NCBI GenBank assembly: GCA_020622165.1
Contig: JACNMN010000001.1
Span: 1-64,000 of the forward strand
Source: Boseongicola sp. H5
GTDB lineage: Bacteria > Pseudomonadota > Alphaproteobacteria > Rhodobacterales > Rhodobacteraceae
Direction of reading: 5' to 3'
Length of the DNA stretch: 64,000 nt
Shown here: positions 33,767-43,667 of the stretch, in pieces
Layout: each line of letters starts with the position of its first letter
Position numbering within the stretch: the stretch's first letter is position 1
Notes under the pieces: generated by a model
Seen by the model: the letters and a program-made list of their open reading frames with translations, nothing else
The model's database searches: none
What the model was told of the DNA's origin: nothing
Program-made: the position numbers and the translations under genes

Positions 33767-35284
33767 ATGATCACGATGACTCTGATCGACCGCCGGACAG
33801 CTATGCTGATCGCAATCTGCATAGCGAGTTTTCTCGAACCCTTGGCAACCACCGTAGTCGTGGTTGCGCTTCCCGCAATTCAGCAAGCGACAGATGCTAC
33901 TTTTGCCGACCTGCAATGGATCGTGAACGCGTATGTTCTGACCTTCGCCGCCTTGGTGCTGACCGGCGGCGCTCTGGCAGATCGTTTTGGCCGTAAGCTG
34001 ATCTTTCAGACTGGCTTGTTGGCCTTCCTTGCTGGTTCGATTGTGTGCGGTATTGCGAACATCCCGATCACACTCAGCATCGGGCGGGGTATCGCCGGGC
34101 TCGGATCGGCATTCATGCTCAGCGCCGGTCTCGCGCTCATCGTTCAGGATTTCCATGGTCGCGAGCGCGTCCGAGCCTTCGCAATCTGGGGTGTGATTGT
34201 ATGTGCCGGAGCAGTCTTCGGTCCCTTGATCGGCGGGTTGATCACCGATGTTTTTGGCTGGCGATGGATATTTCTCTCCATGGTGCCGGTATGCTTGCCG
34301 CTGCTTCTGCTGACGCATTGGAGCACTCCGGAATCGCGCGATCCGCTGTCGCAGAAACTGGACTGGCTCGGCCTCGGCAGCTTTACGGCGATGTTCTTCG
34401 TGCTGATGTACGTCCTGATCGAAGGCAACGCACTTGGCTGGACCAGTCCCATCGTCCTCGCTTTGCTTGCGGCCACCGTTGTGCTGACAGTAATCTTCAT
34501 TACTGGGCAGCTACGTCAGTCGCGGCCGATGTTTGATCTGTCGCTCTTCACGGACAGGACCTTCACTGGCGCGTCGATCGTGGCGGTGGTCATTGCCGCC
34601 GCGTTCTTTACGCTGATCGTCTATTTGCCGCTCTACTTTCAGGGTGTGGTGAATTACGGACCCACGGAGGCGGGCCTGGCTCTGCTGCCGCTCGGCGTAC
34701 CGCTTCTGCTGATGGGACCGGTCAGTGGTCGTCTTGCCGCAGTTGTATCCCCAAAGCTTTTCCTCCCGCTCGGCCTCCTCATCATTGCAAGCGGGGCAGC
34801 CTGCATCGCTTTGATGCCTCAGTTCGGAATAGGTGTGGTTTATGCCGGTATGTTCATCGCCGGAATCGGCGCTGGACTTATCAATGGGGAGCTTTCCAAC
34901 GTCGCGATCAGTGTCGTTGAGCCGGAGCGCAGCGGCATGGCGTCGGGCATCAACAACACTATGCGCCAGTTCGGTTACGGGATCGGAATCGCTGGTTTGG
35001 GCGCGCTATTCGGCGGGATGGTTGTCTCCGCGCTGGCTGACCAAGGACGCGATTTTGCAGAACGGGTGGCTTCCGGCGATATCGAGGCTGCAGTGGCTGG
35101 ACTATCGAATGCCGACGCCGCACGGATCGCAGCCGACACCGCGTTCATAAATGCGTTCAGCACGATTTGCTTCGTTGCGGCCGGCATCGCCGCAGTTGGA
35201 GCAGTGTTGGCGTTTGCGCTCATCCGCAAGGATCGGCCTACTGAAATACAGCCGTCGATCGCTCTAGCGGACAGAAATGGTTGA
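33767..35284 (+). CDS. MFS drug/metabolite exporter, DHA2 (EmrB/QacA) family
   Basis: A 505-residue transporter (or 502 from the ATG at 33776) with about 14 membrane segments. Motif A is GGALADRFGRKLIFQTG between helices 2 and 3, and helix 1 has the DHA2 start (LIAICIASFLEPLATTVVVVALPAI). Helix 5 carries motif C-like RVRAFAIWGVIVCAGAVFGP. It should export toxic or waste compounds with proton influx. Its divergent LysR neighbour probably regulates it. Confidence 0.9.
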   Translation: MITMTLIDRRTAMLIAICIASFLEPLATTVVVVALPAIQQATDATFADLQWIVNAYVLTFAALVLTGGALADRFGRKLIFQTGLLAFLAGSIVCGIANIPITLSIGRGIAGLGSAFMLSAGLALIVQDFHGRERVRAFAIWGVIVCAGAVFGPLIGGLITDVFGWRWIFLSMVPVCLPLLLLTHWSTPESRDPLSQKLDWLGLGSFTAMFFVLMYVLIEGNALGWTSPIVLALLAATVVLTVIFITGQLRQSRPMFDLSLFTDRTFTGASIVAVVIAAAFFTLIVYLPLYFQGVVNYGPTEAGLALLPLGVPLLLMGPVSGRLAAVVSPKLFLPLGLLIIASGAACIALMPQFGIGVVYAGMFIAGIGAGLINGELSNVAISVVEPERSGMASGINNTMRQFGYGIGIAGLGALFGGMVVSALADQGRDFAERVASGDIEAAVAGLSNADAARIAADTAFINAFSTICFVAAGIAAVGAVLAFALIRKDRPTEIQPSIALADRNG

Positions 35285-35404
35285 AGCTGCGCTTCACAAG
35301 TTATGCGGCGCCTTGTCGTCTCGTCGATGACATCGTTGCATTTTTGGAGACCGGTGAAGCCAAGAGAACAGATGCAATTCTCGCAGAAAATGTGGGAATT
35401 CTAA

Positions 35405-36301
35405 TTGGAACTGAGCCGCCTTCGCTGTTTTCTGGCAGCGGCCGATGAGCTGAGTTTTCGCCGCGCGGCCGATGTTGTCGGCGTCAATCAGTCGGCGCTG
35501 TCGCGTCAGATTGCGGCCCTGGAAGACGAACTCGGCGTCACACTCTTCGAACGCAGAAGCACGGGCGCGCGCCTGACAGAAGTCGGGCGCGTGTTTCTCG
35601 CGGACGCGCGGAGGATCGTCGCGGATGTTGACCGGGCGCGCGAAACAATTGCGGCGGTGGCGTTCGGCACTGAAGGCCGATTGCGGCTGGCAATCTGCGA
35701 AGATGCCACGACACCGACATTCGCGGCGATCATTGCCGCTCACCGGGAACGCTGCCCAGCTGTCACATTAGACCTGTTCGAGATACCGAACGCTATGCAG
35801 CCGGCGGCACTTCGGCGTGGCGAAATCGATGCCGGTCTCTTGCTGCCGCCAGTGCGTCGGGATGGAATTCAGCTTGATGAACTGTGGCGTGAGGACTGGT
35901 TGGTCGCCATGCCGAGCGATCACCGCTTCGTGGACATGGAAACCGTCTCCATAGGCGATTTGGCGGGCGAGAATTTCATCACCGCGCATCCCGAGTTTGG
36001 CCCCGGCTGCCATGCCCAGAGTCAGGATATTTTCGTCGCGGCGGGCATTCAGCCGCGCATTGTTGCCCGAGCGTTTCGCAGGCTGACGATGGCGATGCTG
36101 GTGCAATCCGGGGCGGGCGTGACGCTGGTTCCGGGTGCGTTTTCTGGCGTTGCAATGGACGGTATCATGACACGCCCACTGTCGTCCGAAGGGCATCGAA
36201 TGTGCGTCGCGGCGGCATATCCTGAGGGCGATATGCAAGGAATCGTAGCGCAGTTTCTGCGCACCGCGAGCGCGGCTGTTACCACTTTTCAAGCGCAGTA
36301 A
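35405..36301 (+). CDS. LysR-family regulator
   Basis: A 298-residue LysR protein that appears to start at a TTG at 35405 (LELSRLRCFLAAADELSFRR is the standard start). The helix-turn-helix spans about residues 15-35 (LSFRRAADVVGVNQSALSRQ). The effector domain begins at GRLRLAICEDATTPTFAAI. It is on the same strand as the DHA2 transporter, 120 bp downstream. It belongs to the group of LysR proteins with ELSRLRCFLAxAD start, often linked to aromatic or drug-response genes. Confidence 0.88.
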   Translation: MELSRLRCFLAAADELSFRRAADVVGVNQSALSRQIAALEDELGVTLFERRSTGARLTEVGRVFLADARRIVADVDRARETIAAVAFGTEGRLRLAICEDATTPTFAAIIAAHRERCPAVTLDLFEIPNAMQPAALRRGEIDAGLLLPPVRRDGIQLDELWREDWLVAMPSDHRFVDMETVSIGDLAGENFITAHPEFGPGCHAQSQDIFVAAGIQPRIVARAFRRLTMAMLVQSGAGVTLVPGAFSGVAMDGIMTRPLSSEGHRMCVAAAYPEGDMQGIVAQFLRTASAAVTTFQAQ

Positions 36302-36651
36302 GTTGCAGTTCAGTCCGATGGCATTTTACTGTACGTCAGGGATTGAGAGCGACAGCGGAGGGAAGGAAGGGGATGGCAAGATAAAGCGAGCCGGGGTTCG
36401 CACCTCGCCTTGCTCGGTAAGGGATTGTCTGCACATGGATTTTGGCACCTCGCGACGGCACCAAAATGGCACTTCGTGAGGTGCGGTGGTGCCGCTGACT
36501 TTGCTATCTCTCTGATCCGACACGGAAAAGCATGGTGCCGCCACGATGCGCCGGCCGCCGTTTCTACGCCGGGGCAAGTCTTTCTTCGCCACAGCGCGAT
36601 CGACGATTCCACCGCCTTGAACCGTTGATTTCGCGGACTGATTGTCCATCT
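36302..36651. other. Intergenic region before the relaxase remnant
   Basis: A 350-bp stretch without a supported gene. Several short frames exist on both strands but none gives a recognisable protein or ribosome site. It likely holds the old relaxase promoter and possibly a remnant of an upstream transfer gene. Confidence 0.4.
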
Positions 36652-38846
36652 ATGGCACGCGAAGACGACAGTATCCGCATCCGCCCCGGCAGGGTTCGCG
36701 ACCGGGGACCGTCACGTCCAGTGCGGGTGCGTCAGCGCCCGACGACCTTCATGGGCGAGGTGCATCAGGCGATCCGCCGGGCGGGCGGCAACCCGAACCG
36801 ATTGGCCGGAAGAGGAAAGAGCAGCGACCGGTTCAACGCACGCGGTCGGGGCGCAAAGATCGCGGCGAGTTTGAAAGGCCGGAACGGGTGGAGCCGAAGC
36901 CTGACCGGCGGGCGCACAAGGTCGCGCCGAGTGGCGGTGAAGGCCCGCGTCGTAAAGCTCAATCCGCAGCGCGGCGGCAAACGCGGACGCCAGTTCGTCA
37001 GCGGCAAGGCGGTCGACGCCCATCTGCGCTATCTGGAGCGCGACGGCGTCACTCGCGATGGTGAGAAGGGCTAAGTCTATTCCGCCGAGCGCGATATGGA
37101 AGATGGCCGCGCTTTCTTGGAGCGAGGCCGTGAGGACCGGCACCAGTTCCGCTTCATCGTTTCCGCAGAAGAAGGCGTTGAGCTGTACGATATCCGGCAG
37201 ACCACGCGTGACCTGATGCGGCAGATGGAAACTGACCTGGAAACGAAGCTCGACTGGATCGCAATAGATCACCACAATACCGGTCATCCGCACACTCACA
37301 TCCTGCTGCGCGGGGTGACCGACCAGGGCAAGGCGCTCAACATCGCGGGCGACTATATCGCCCATGGCATCCGCGAGCGGGCGAGCGAGATCATCACGCT
37401 GGAACTCGGCCGGCAGACCGAACAGGAGGTATCGCAGCAGCTTCAGACGGAAGTTCATGCCGAACGCTTCACCCGGCTCGACCGGATGCTGATCGCCGAA
37501 CAGGAAGCAGGCAGCGAGTTCGCCGACCTCAGACCGGACAAGGACATGCGCGTCCTATTCCGCAAAAACCGGGCGCTGCTGATCGACCGGCGCGTCATCT
37601 GGAGCGCATGGGGCTGGCGACGGAAGTGACGACAGGCCAATGGACGATTTCGTCAGAGGCAGAGAGCGCGTTGCGCGATCTTGGCAACCGCAACGATATC
37701 ATCAAGACGATGCACCGGGCGGTGGACGATGCCGGCATTGCCGACCGGCGAACCGGCTCGCGCTATGTGATGCATGGTGCGCAATTGACCGAGCCCGTGA
37801 CCGGGCGTGTCTTGTCGAAGGGACTGGGCAGCGACGAACTGGGCGAGCGGATGCATCTGGTCATCGACGGCATCGAAGGTCGTGTTCATCATATCGAGGT
37901 GGACGCAGCCAGAGCCGACGAGATCGGGCGCGGGATGATCGTTGAAGCCACACCCCCGCCGAGCAAACCACGCGCCGCCGATCGCAACATTCTGGCCGTC
38001 ACCGATGCTGATGGCATCTACAGCCCGTCGGAGCATCTGGAAGTGGCACGCGCCCAAGCGAAGGAACTGCGCACCGATCCCGAGATGTTCGTCAAAGCCC
38101 ATGTCCGGCGACTGGAAGCGCTGCAGCGCGCAGGGATCGTCGAACGCATCCACGCCAAACACTGGACCATTCCTGCCGACCTGCCCGAACGAGGCCTCGC
38201 CCATGACCTTAAGCGCGACGGTCGCGATGCCCGCCTCAAGCTCCTCTCGCCCATTCCGCTCAGACAGCAGGTCACGCATGACGGCGCGACCTGGCTCGAC
38301 CGCGAGCTGACCGCACGCCAGCCTCTCTCGGTCGCAGCACACGGCTTCGGGCGGGAAGTCAACGAGGCTCTCGACCGGCGCGCTCAGCGCCTTGTCGATA
38401 TGGGCCACGCCACAGCCAGGGATGGCCACATCAGCATTCCGCAAAAGACGGTCGCAGTGCTGGAGCGCCGGGAAGTGGAGCGTGTGGGCAAGGCGCTGGC
38501 CGCCGAGCGCGGGCGCACATGGGAGCCCGCCAAGACCGGCAACTACGTCGCCGGTGCGCTGGTCGGCTCGACCCAGCTTGCCAGCGGGCGCTTCGCCATG
38601 ATCGATGACGGACTGGGGTTCAGCCTCGTGCCCTGGAACCCACTGTTGGAGAAGCAGATCGGCAAGCACATCACAGGTATCGCCATGTCCGGCGGCAGGG
38701 TGGACTGGGGCTTCGGACGGCGGAGGGGGTTGGGCTTGTACGGCGGAGAGCCGACCTTCGCTGCAGGTGCGCACGCCACTAGAGTTGCTACCCTAGAACG
38801 GACTTTCAATCGACTATTTTTGGTGAATTGGTTTGAAGGATCTTGA
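36652..38846 (+). pseudogene. VirD2-like relaxase with DUF3363, broken at three places
   Basis: Conceptually one protein of about 700 residues. Segment 1 (36652-37071) begins MAREDDSIRIRPGRVRDRG and ends with HLRYLERDGVTRDGEKG. A TAA at 37072-37074 interrupts it where related relaxases have Gln (one C-to-T change). Segment 2 continues in the same frame (VYSAERDMEDGRAFLERGRE) through the HUH motif region IAIDHHNTGHPHTHILLRG. A 1-nt deletion near 37590 shifts to frame 3 (RHLERMGLATEVTTGQWTIS). The C-terminus is lost after GFGRRRGLGLYGG near 38750, replaced by sequence leading into the CRISPR locus. The mobilisation nuclease is therefore dead. Confidence 0.85.
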
Positions 38847-38862
38847 TATCGCGGCCTTGTTC

Positions 38863-38946
38863 AAAACGAGGAAGCGCAGGCCGTGGCCTGCGCTTCAATG
38901 TGGTGCAATCGAATGCTTGTTAACGGCTCGACCGCGAATTTTGAAC
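38863..38946 (-). ncRNA. Predicted tracrRNA of the type II-C CRISPR system
   Basis: The minus strand upstream of cas9 carries an antirepeat. Plus positions 38919-38955 match the CRISPR repeat (in crRNA sense) at 32 of 36 positions with one extra base, including 18 identical bases in a row (GACCGCGAATTTTGAACA). A -35/-10 pair on the minus strand predicts a start near 38946. The transcript would run about 84 nt leftward: roughly 28 nt of antirepeat, a linker (AACAAGCATTCGATTGCACC), then a 12-bp terminator stem at 38871-38896 and a short T-run. This is the normal tracrRNA layout. It pairs with crRNA repeats and loads Cas9. Confidence 0.8.
38871..38896 (-). terminator. Rho-independent terminator of the tracrRNA
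   Basis: GAAGCGCAGGCC (38871-38882) and GGCCTGCGCTTC (38885-38896) are perfectly complementary. On the minus strand the stem is followed by CTCGTTTTG. The structure would also be the last stem-loop of the tracrRNA. Confidence 0.75.
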
Positions 38947-38952
38947 ATCTTC

Positions 38953-38981
38953 AATATTCCGGGAATCTCCCAAGCCGTCAA
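38953..38981 (-). promoter_or_regulatory. Promoter of the tracrRNA
   Basis: On the minus strand TTGACG (38976-38981) and AATATT (38953-38958) are 17 bp apart, placing the start near 38946, inside the antirepeat. It is back-to-back with the cas9 promoter, with 13 bp between the two -35 boxes. Confidence 0.5.
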
Positions 38982-38994
38982 GCACACTTCTAGA

Positions 38995-39022
38995 TTGAGT
39001 GTCTCCCCTACAAGTGTAAAAT
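38995..39022 (+). promoter_or_regulatory. Promoter of cas9-cas1-cas2
   Basis: TTGAGT (38995-39000) and TAAAAT (39017-39022) are separated by 16 bp and lie 28 bp before the cas9 ATG. A GAGGGG ribosome site follows at 39037-39042. Confidence 0.5.
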
Positions 39023-39049
39023 TTCCTTTGCATTTTGAGGGGATTTTCT

Positions 39050-42000
39050 ATGCGTCTTGGTCTTGATATCGGCACGAATTCTATTGGCTGGTGGCTCTAT
39101 CGCACCGAAGAGGGGCGGATCACCGGGGTGGTCGACGGTGGCGTGCGCATCTTTTCGGACGGACGGGACCCCAAATCCAAGGCGTCACTGGCGGTTGACA
39201 GGCGTGCGGCACGGGCACAACGGCGGCGCCGAGACAGATACCTGCGGCGTAAGGCGGCGTTGATGAAACGGATGGCGCAAGTGGGGCTGATGCCCGCTGA
39301 CCCGGCCGAGGCTAAGGCGCTTGAGGTGTTGAACCCATACGAATTGCGGGCAAGCGGGTTGGACGGGCCGCTGCCACTCACTCATTTCGGGCGGGCGCTG
39401 TTTCACCTCAACCAACGGCGCGGGTTTAAATCCAACCGCAAAACCGATCGGGGCGACAATGAAAGTGGCAAGATCAAGGATGCTACGGCGCGGCTGGATC
39501 AAGCGATGATGGCCAAAGGCGCGCGCACCTACGGTGAGTTCCTGCACATGCGCCGAGCCGCGGCATTGGACCCCAAAAGCGTTCCCAGCGTGCGCACGCG
39601 TTTGACCGTAGCGCGACGGGACAACGCGGAAAAGGAGGAGGCGGGGTATGATTTTTATCCTGACCGCAAGCATCTGTCCGAAGAGTTCGATAAATTATGG
39701 GCGGCGCAGGCACGTCACGCGCCGGATGTCCTGACGGAAGATCTGCGCGACGAGATCGCAACGATCATCTTTCACCAACGCCCTTTGAAGACGCCGGAAG
39801 TCGGGCTGTGTCTGTTTACCGGGCAGCATGGCGTTCCAGAGCGCGACAAGCGCATTCCCAGTGCCCACCCGCTGAACCAGCGACGGATCCTGATGGAAAC
39901 GGTGAATAATCTGAAGGTTGCAGCACGGGGAGAGCCGTCGCGCCCGCTGATGCGTGAGGAGCGGGACCAGATCGTGCATGCCTTGAACAACAAGAAACAC
40001 ACGAAATCCCTCTCTGGTATGACGATGAAGTTGAAGGCGCTCGGTAAGTTGATCAAACTGCGGCCTGAGCAAGGTTTCACGCTGGAAACGGCCAACCGCG
40101 ATGTGATTGCCTGCGATCCGGTACGCGCCAGCCTATCCCATCCAGACAGGTTCGGCGCGCGGTGGTCGACGCTGGAAAGCGCAGCTCAGTGGGATGTGGT
40201 GCAGCGCATTCGCGGCGTGCAGAGTGATGCCGAGCACGCTGATCTGGTTCGCTGGCTCATGGATGTGCATGGGCTGGACCGAGACCACGCAGAGGAAACC
40301 GCAAATGCGCCTTTGCCCGAGGGATACGGGCGGTTGGGCCTGACGGCGACCACTCGGATTCTTGCGGCGCTGGAGGCGCATGTCTTGCACTACAGTGCCG
40401 CGGTGGCCGCTTGCGGGTGGCATCATTCCGATGGCCGCACTGGGGAGGTGTTGGAGAACCTTCCTTACTACGGAGAAATTCTTGAACGCCACGTGATCCC
40501 AGGAACGGGCGATCCAAATGATGATGACGTGAAGCGTTATGGCCGGATCACCAACCCAACGGTGCATATCGGGTTGAACCAGCTGCGCCGTTTGGTGAAC
40601 CGGATCATCACGGTTTATGGCAGGCCGGACGAGATCGTCGTGGAACTGACCCGTGATCTGAAGCTGTCCGAGGATCAGAAGAAAGATGTGCAGCGCGACA
40701 TCAAGAAGAACACCGAGGCGGCGATCCGACGGGGCAAAAAGTTGGAAGAGATCGGCGTTCCCAACACAGGTGCTAACCGGATGGTGCTGCGCCTTTGGGA
40801 GGACCTTGGCGATGACGCCATTACCCGCAACTGCCCCTACACTGGCAAGCGGATCAGTGCAGGCATGCTGTTTGATGGCTCCTGCGACGTGGACCATATC
40901 CTCCCCTATTCACGAACGCTGGATGACAGCTTTGCCAACCGCACACTCTGTTTGAAAGAAGCGAACCGCCAGAAAACCGACAAGACCCCGTGGGAGGCTT
41001 GGGGTGAGACTGAACTGTGGGAGGCCATCGCCGCCAACCTCAAGAACCTGCCCGCTAACAAGGCCTGGCGCTTTGCGCCCGATGCGATGGAACGGTTCGA
41101 AGGCGAGAATGATTTTTCCGCTCGCGCGTTGGCGGACACCCAATACCTGTCTCGGATTGCGCGGGCCTATCTGGATGCACTGTATGACGGGGATGACGGC
41201 AAGAGCCACGTCTGGGTCGTTCCGGGGCGGCTGACAGAGATGTTGCGGCGGCATTGGGGGCTCAATGGGGTGGCCGCGCTGACAGACAGCGACGAGCGAA
41301 CCGTCAAGGCCAAGAACCGCACCGATCACCGCCACCACGCGATTGACGCCGCCGTGGTAGCCGCCACGGACCGCGGGCTGATAAAACGGATTGCCGACAT
41401 GGCGAAGCGGGATGAGTTGAACGGTGCCGAAGAGGTCGCCCGCTCGATTCCGCCCCCTTGGGAGGGGTTTCGCGACGATGTCAGCGCGCAAGTCACGCGG
41501 ATCATCGTCAGCCACCGTGCCGATCACGGGCGCATCGACCCGGCCGCGCGCAAATCCGGGCGTGACAGCACATCTGGCCAACTGCACAACGACACTGCCT
41601 ATGGAATTGGGCGGGACGGCACCGTCGTTAGCCGCAAGCCCCTAGCGTCGCTTAGCCCGAACGATATTGCTGTCACCAAACGGGGGGCAAATATCCGTGA
41701 TGTTGACCTGCAAAAGTACCTCGCGCGCGTGACCCGTGGGCTGGACGGCAAGGCGTTCGAGGCCGCACTGCTGGCCTTTGCCGCCTCGCCAATTTTGCCG
41801 GACAACACCGATAACCCCTATTTCGGCCTGCGCCGTGTCAGACTTGAAGAAACCTTGCAGGAAAGCGCGCGTGTCGAAGTCGCGGACCAAGAGGGGCGGC
41901 CCTACAAGGCATACAAGGGCGACAGCAATCATTGCTATGAAATCTGGCGCTTGCCCGATGGCAAGATCAAGCCGCAGGTCGTGACAACCTACGAGGCACA

Positions 42001-42301
42001 CCAGTCGGGCGCCGAAAAGAAACCTCATCCGGCGGCGAAGCGGCTAATGCGCATCTTCAAGCGGGACATGGTGATGCTGGAGCGGGATGGTGAGACCATT
42101 ATTGGCTATGTGCAGAAAATGAAGCAGAACGGGAGCATTTTCGTTGCGCCTCATACCGAAGTAAACGCCGATGCGAGGGACAGAGACCCCAAAGATGATT
42201 TCAAACTCATTCAGTTGGGGGCGGGCTCCCTCGTCAAGGCCAAAGCACGCCGAGTCATCGTGGATGAAATGGGCCGCCTGCGCGATCCTGGACCGCCTTA
42301 A
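39050..42301 (+). CDS. cas9: CRISPR-associated endonuclease Cas9, type II-C
   Basis: A 1083-residue Cas9, the size of compact II-C enzymes. The ATG at 39050 gives MRLGLDIGTNSIGWW, with RuvC-I Asp6; a TTG 15 bp upstream is unlikely. The arginine-rich bridge helix (RRAARAQRRRRDRYLRRKAA) follows near residues 49-68. RuvC-II Glu532 is in IVVELTRDLK. The HNH domain has CPYTGKRIS and CDVDHILPYS with catalytic His616, then ANRTLCLKEANRQK. RuvC-III has HHAIDAAVVA with His763 and Asp766. All nuclease residues are present, so it should be an active crRNA/tracrRNA-guided DNA nuclease. The C-terminal PAM-interacting domain is intact by length; the PAM cannot be read off. Confidence 0.97.
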   Translation: MRLGLDIGTNSIGWWLYRTEEGRITGVVDGGVRIFSDGRDPKSKASLAVDRRAARAQRRRRDRYLRRKAALMKRMAQVGLMPADPAEAKALEVLNPYELRASGLDGPLPLTHFGRALFHLNQRRGFKSNRKTDRGDNESGKIKDATARLDQAMMAKGARTYGEFLHMRRAAALDPKSVPSVRTRLTVARRDNAEKEEAGYDFYPDRKHLSEEFDKLWAAQARHAPDVLTEDLRDEIATIIFHQRPLKTPEVGLCLFTGQHGVPERDKRIPSAHPLNQRRILMETVNNLKVAARGEPSRPLMREERDQIVHALNNKKHTKSLSGMTMKLKALGKLIKLRPEQGFTLETANRDVIACDPVRASLSHPDRFGARWSTLESAAQWDVVQRIRGVQSDAEHADLVRWLMDVHGLDRDHAEETANAPLPEGYGRLGLTATTRILAALEAHVLHYSAAVAACGWHHSDGRTGEVLENLPYYGEILERHVIPGTGDPNDDDVKRYGRITNPTVHIGLNQLRRLVNRIITVYGRPDEIVVELTRDLKLSEDQKKDVQRDIKKNTEAAIRRGKKLEEIGVPNTGANRMVLRLWEDLGDDAITRNCPYTGKRISAGMLFDGSCDVDHILPYSRTLDDSFANRTLCLKEANRQKTDKTPWEAWGETELWEAIAANLKNLPANKAWRFAPDAMERFEGENDFSARALADTQYLSRIARAYLDALYDGDDGKSHVWVVPGRLTEMLRRHWGLNGVAALTDSDERTVKAKNRTDHRHHAIDAAVVAATDRGLIKRIADMAKRDELNGAEEVARSIPPPWEGFRDDVSAQVTRIIVSHRADHGRIDPAARKSGRDSTSGQLHNDTAYGIGRDGTVVSRKPLASLSPNDIAVTKRGANIRDVDLQKYLARVTRGLDGKAFEAALLAFAASPILPDNTDNPYFGLRRVRLEETLQESARVEVADQEGRPYKAYKGDSNHCYEIWRLPDGKIKPQVVTTYEAHQSGAEKKPHPAAKRLMRIFKRDMVMLERDGETIIGYVQKMKQNGSIFVAPHTEVNADARDRDPKDDFKLIQLGAGSLVKAKARRVIVDEMGRLRDPGPP

Positions 42302-42384
42302 TAGACGCCTGAATTTGGCGAAATGGAAGGGCGGCAATATAATCAATGCGTTAACGATTCGCGTGGGGGCGTGAGGGGTAACGT

Positions 42385-43296
42385 GTGGACCAGATTATTG
42401 ATATTGCGACTGACGGGCGGCACCTGTCGCGCGACCGTGGATTTCTGAAGGTTTCCGAGAACGGGACCGAGATCGGCCGCACGCCTTTCGATCAGATCGC
42501 GGCCGTGATCGTGCATGCACACGGAACAACTTGGTCGACGTCACTATTGACGGAATTGGCCGAGCGTGGAGCGCCAGTCGTCTTGTGTGCCGTCAACCAT
42601 GCTCCGAAATCCGTTTTGCTGCCGCTGGAAGGGCATCATGCCCAGGGCGCCCGGATGCGCGCGCAGTGGCAGGCGAAAGCGCCACTCGTCAAACAGGCCT
42701 GGAAGCAGGTCGTTGCTGCCAAGGTCGCCATGCAGGCCGCCGCGCTGGATGCAGTTGGCGAACCGTCTGCGCCGTTGTCGATGATGATCCGTAGGATCAC
42801 GTCGGGCGACAGCACCAACATTGAAGCCCAGGCCGCGCGCTATTACTGGCCGCGTATGATGGGGCCGGACTTTCGCCGCGATGCAGGGCACGGGGATGAG
42901 AACGCGCTTCTGAACTACGGCTACACGGTCTTGCGAGCGGCCACGGCGCGGGCTGTTGTTGCCGCTGGTCTGCATCCAACGATCGGGTTGTTTCATGCCA
43001 ACCGTGGCAACGCCTTCGCGCTGGCTGACGACCTGATGGAGCCGTTCCGCCCGCTCGTCGATTGCTCCGTCAGAACGCTCGTCGCCCGCTCGGGTGTTCA
43101 GGTCGACACCAACGCCAAGCAGACCCTTGCACGCCTGATCGCGACCGACCTGCCCCTAGGGGATGGCGTGACACCGGTATCGGTGGCTCTCATCAAATTG
43201 GCCACGTCGCTGGGGCAGAGTTTCGAGGCCGGCAAACTTGCCCTTGCCCTGCCGCGCCCGCCCGATGCGTTGACGCTCGCGGGGCTAGGCGCATGA
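42385..43296 (+). CDS. cas1: CRISPR-associated integrase Cas1 (type II)
   Basis: A 303-residue Cas1 starting at a GTG at 42385 after a GAGGGG site, 83 bp after cas9. Metal-site residues are visible: Glu147 (STNIEAQAARYYWPRM), His204 (LFHANRGNAFALADDLMEPF) and the Asp215/216 pair. It forms the spacer-integration complex with Cas2. The stop overlaps the cas2 start (ATGA). No csn2 or cas4 is present, which defines the locus as subtype II-C. Confidence 0.97.
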   Translation: MDQIIDIATDGRHLSRDRGFLKVSENGTEIGRTPFDQIAAVIVHAHGTTWSTSLLTELAERGAPVVLCAVNHAPKSVLLPLEGHHAQGARMRAQWQAKAPLVKQAWKQVVAAKVAMQAAALDAVGEPSAPLSMMIRRITSGDSTNIEAQAARYYWPRMMGPDFRRDAGHGDENALLNYGYTVLRAATARAVVAAGLHPTIGLFHANRGNAFALADDLMEPFRPLVDCSVRTLVARSGVQVDTNAKQTLARLIATDLPLGDGVTPVSVALIKLATSLGQSFEAGKLALALPRPPDALTLAGLGA

Positions 43297-43637
43297 CCCA
43301 TACCGTTGCCTATTTGTCAGGATACAGATTGATGTGGATACTTGTGATGTTCGATTTGCCGACTGATACCAAGCCCCAACGCAAGGCAGCGACGGCATTC
43401 CGCAACTTCTTGCTGGACGAGGGTTTTGAGCGGAGCCAGTTTTCCGTCTATGCACGGTTCGTTAACGGCAAGGAAGCCTATGCAACACGGGTCAACCGGA
43501 TCGAACGGCATTTGCCCGATGCCGGGGACGTCCAGATCCTGAACTTCACCGACCGCCAATATCGTGATATCATTCACTTCTCGGACCAGGGCCGCAAACG
43601 CGCCCGCAAGAATCCGGAGCAACTGGTGATGTTCTGA
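43293..43637 (+). CDS. cas2: CRISPR-associated Cas2
   Basis: A 114-residue protein if it starts at the ATG at 43293 (overlapping cas1), or 101 residues from the ATG at 43332 (MWILVMFDLPTDTKPQRKAA). The beta-strand LVMFDLPT with its Asp and the SQFSVYARFV and DVQILNFTDRQY stretches are typical of Cas2. It bridges Cas1 dimers during spacer capture. The coupled start suggests translation from 43293. Confidence 0.95.
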   Translation: MTHTVAYLSGYRLMWILVMFDLPTDTKPQRKAATAFRNFLLDEGFERSQFSVYARFVNGKEAYATRVNRIERHLPDAGDVQILNFTDRQYRDIIHFSDQGRKRARKNPEQLVMF

Positions 43638-43667
43638 TGCGATTCGCTGTGGAAATTACGAATAGGG

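Noticed and set aside
38919-38955. Reading the repeat-like sequence as a stray CRISPR repeat instead of an antirepeat
   Set aside because: It has an internal extra base and mismatches typical of repeat:antirepeat bulges, is followed on the minus strand by a terminator stem, and has a fitting promoter.
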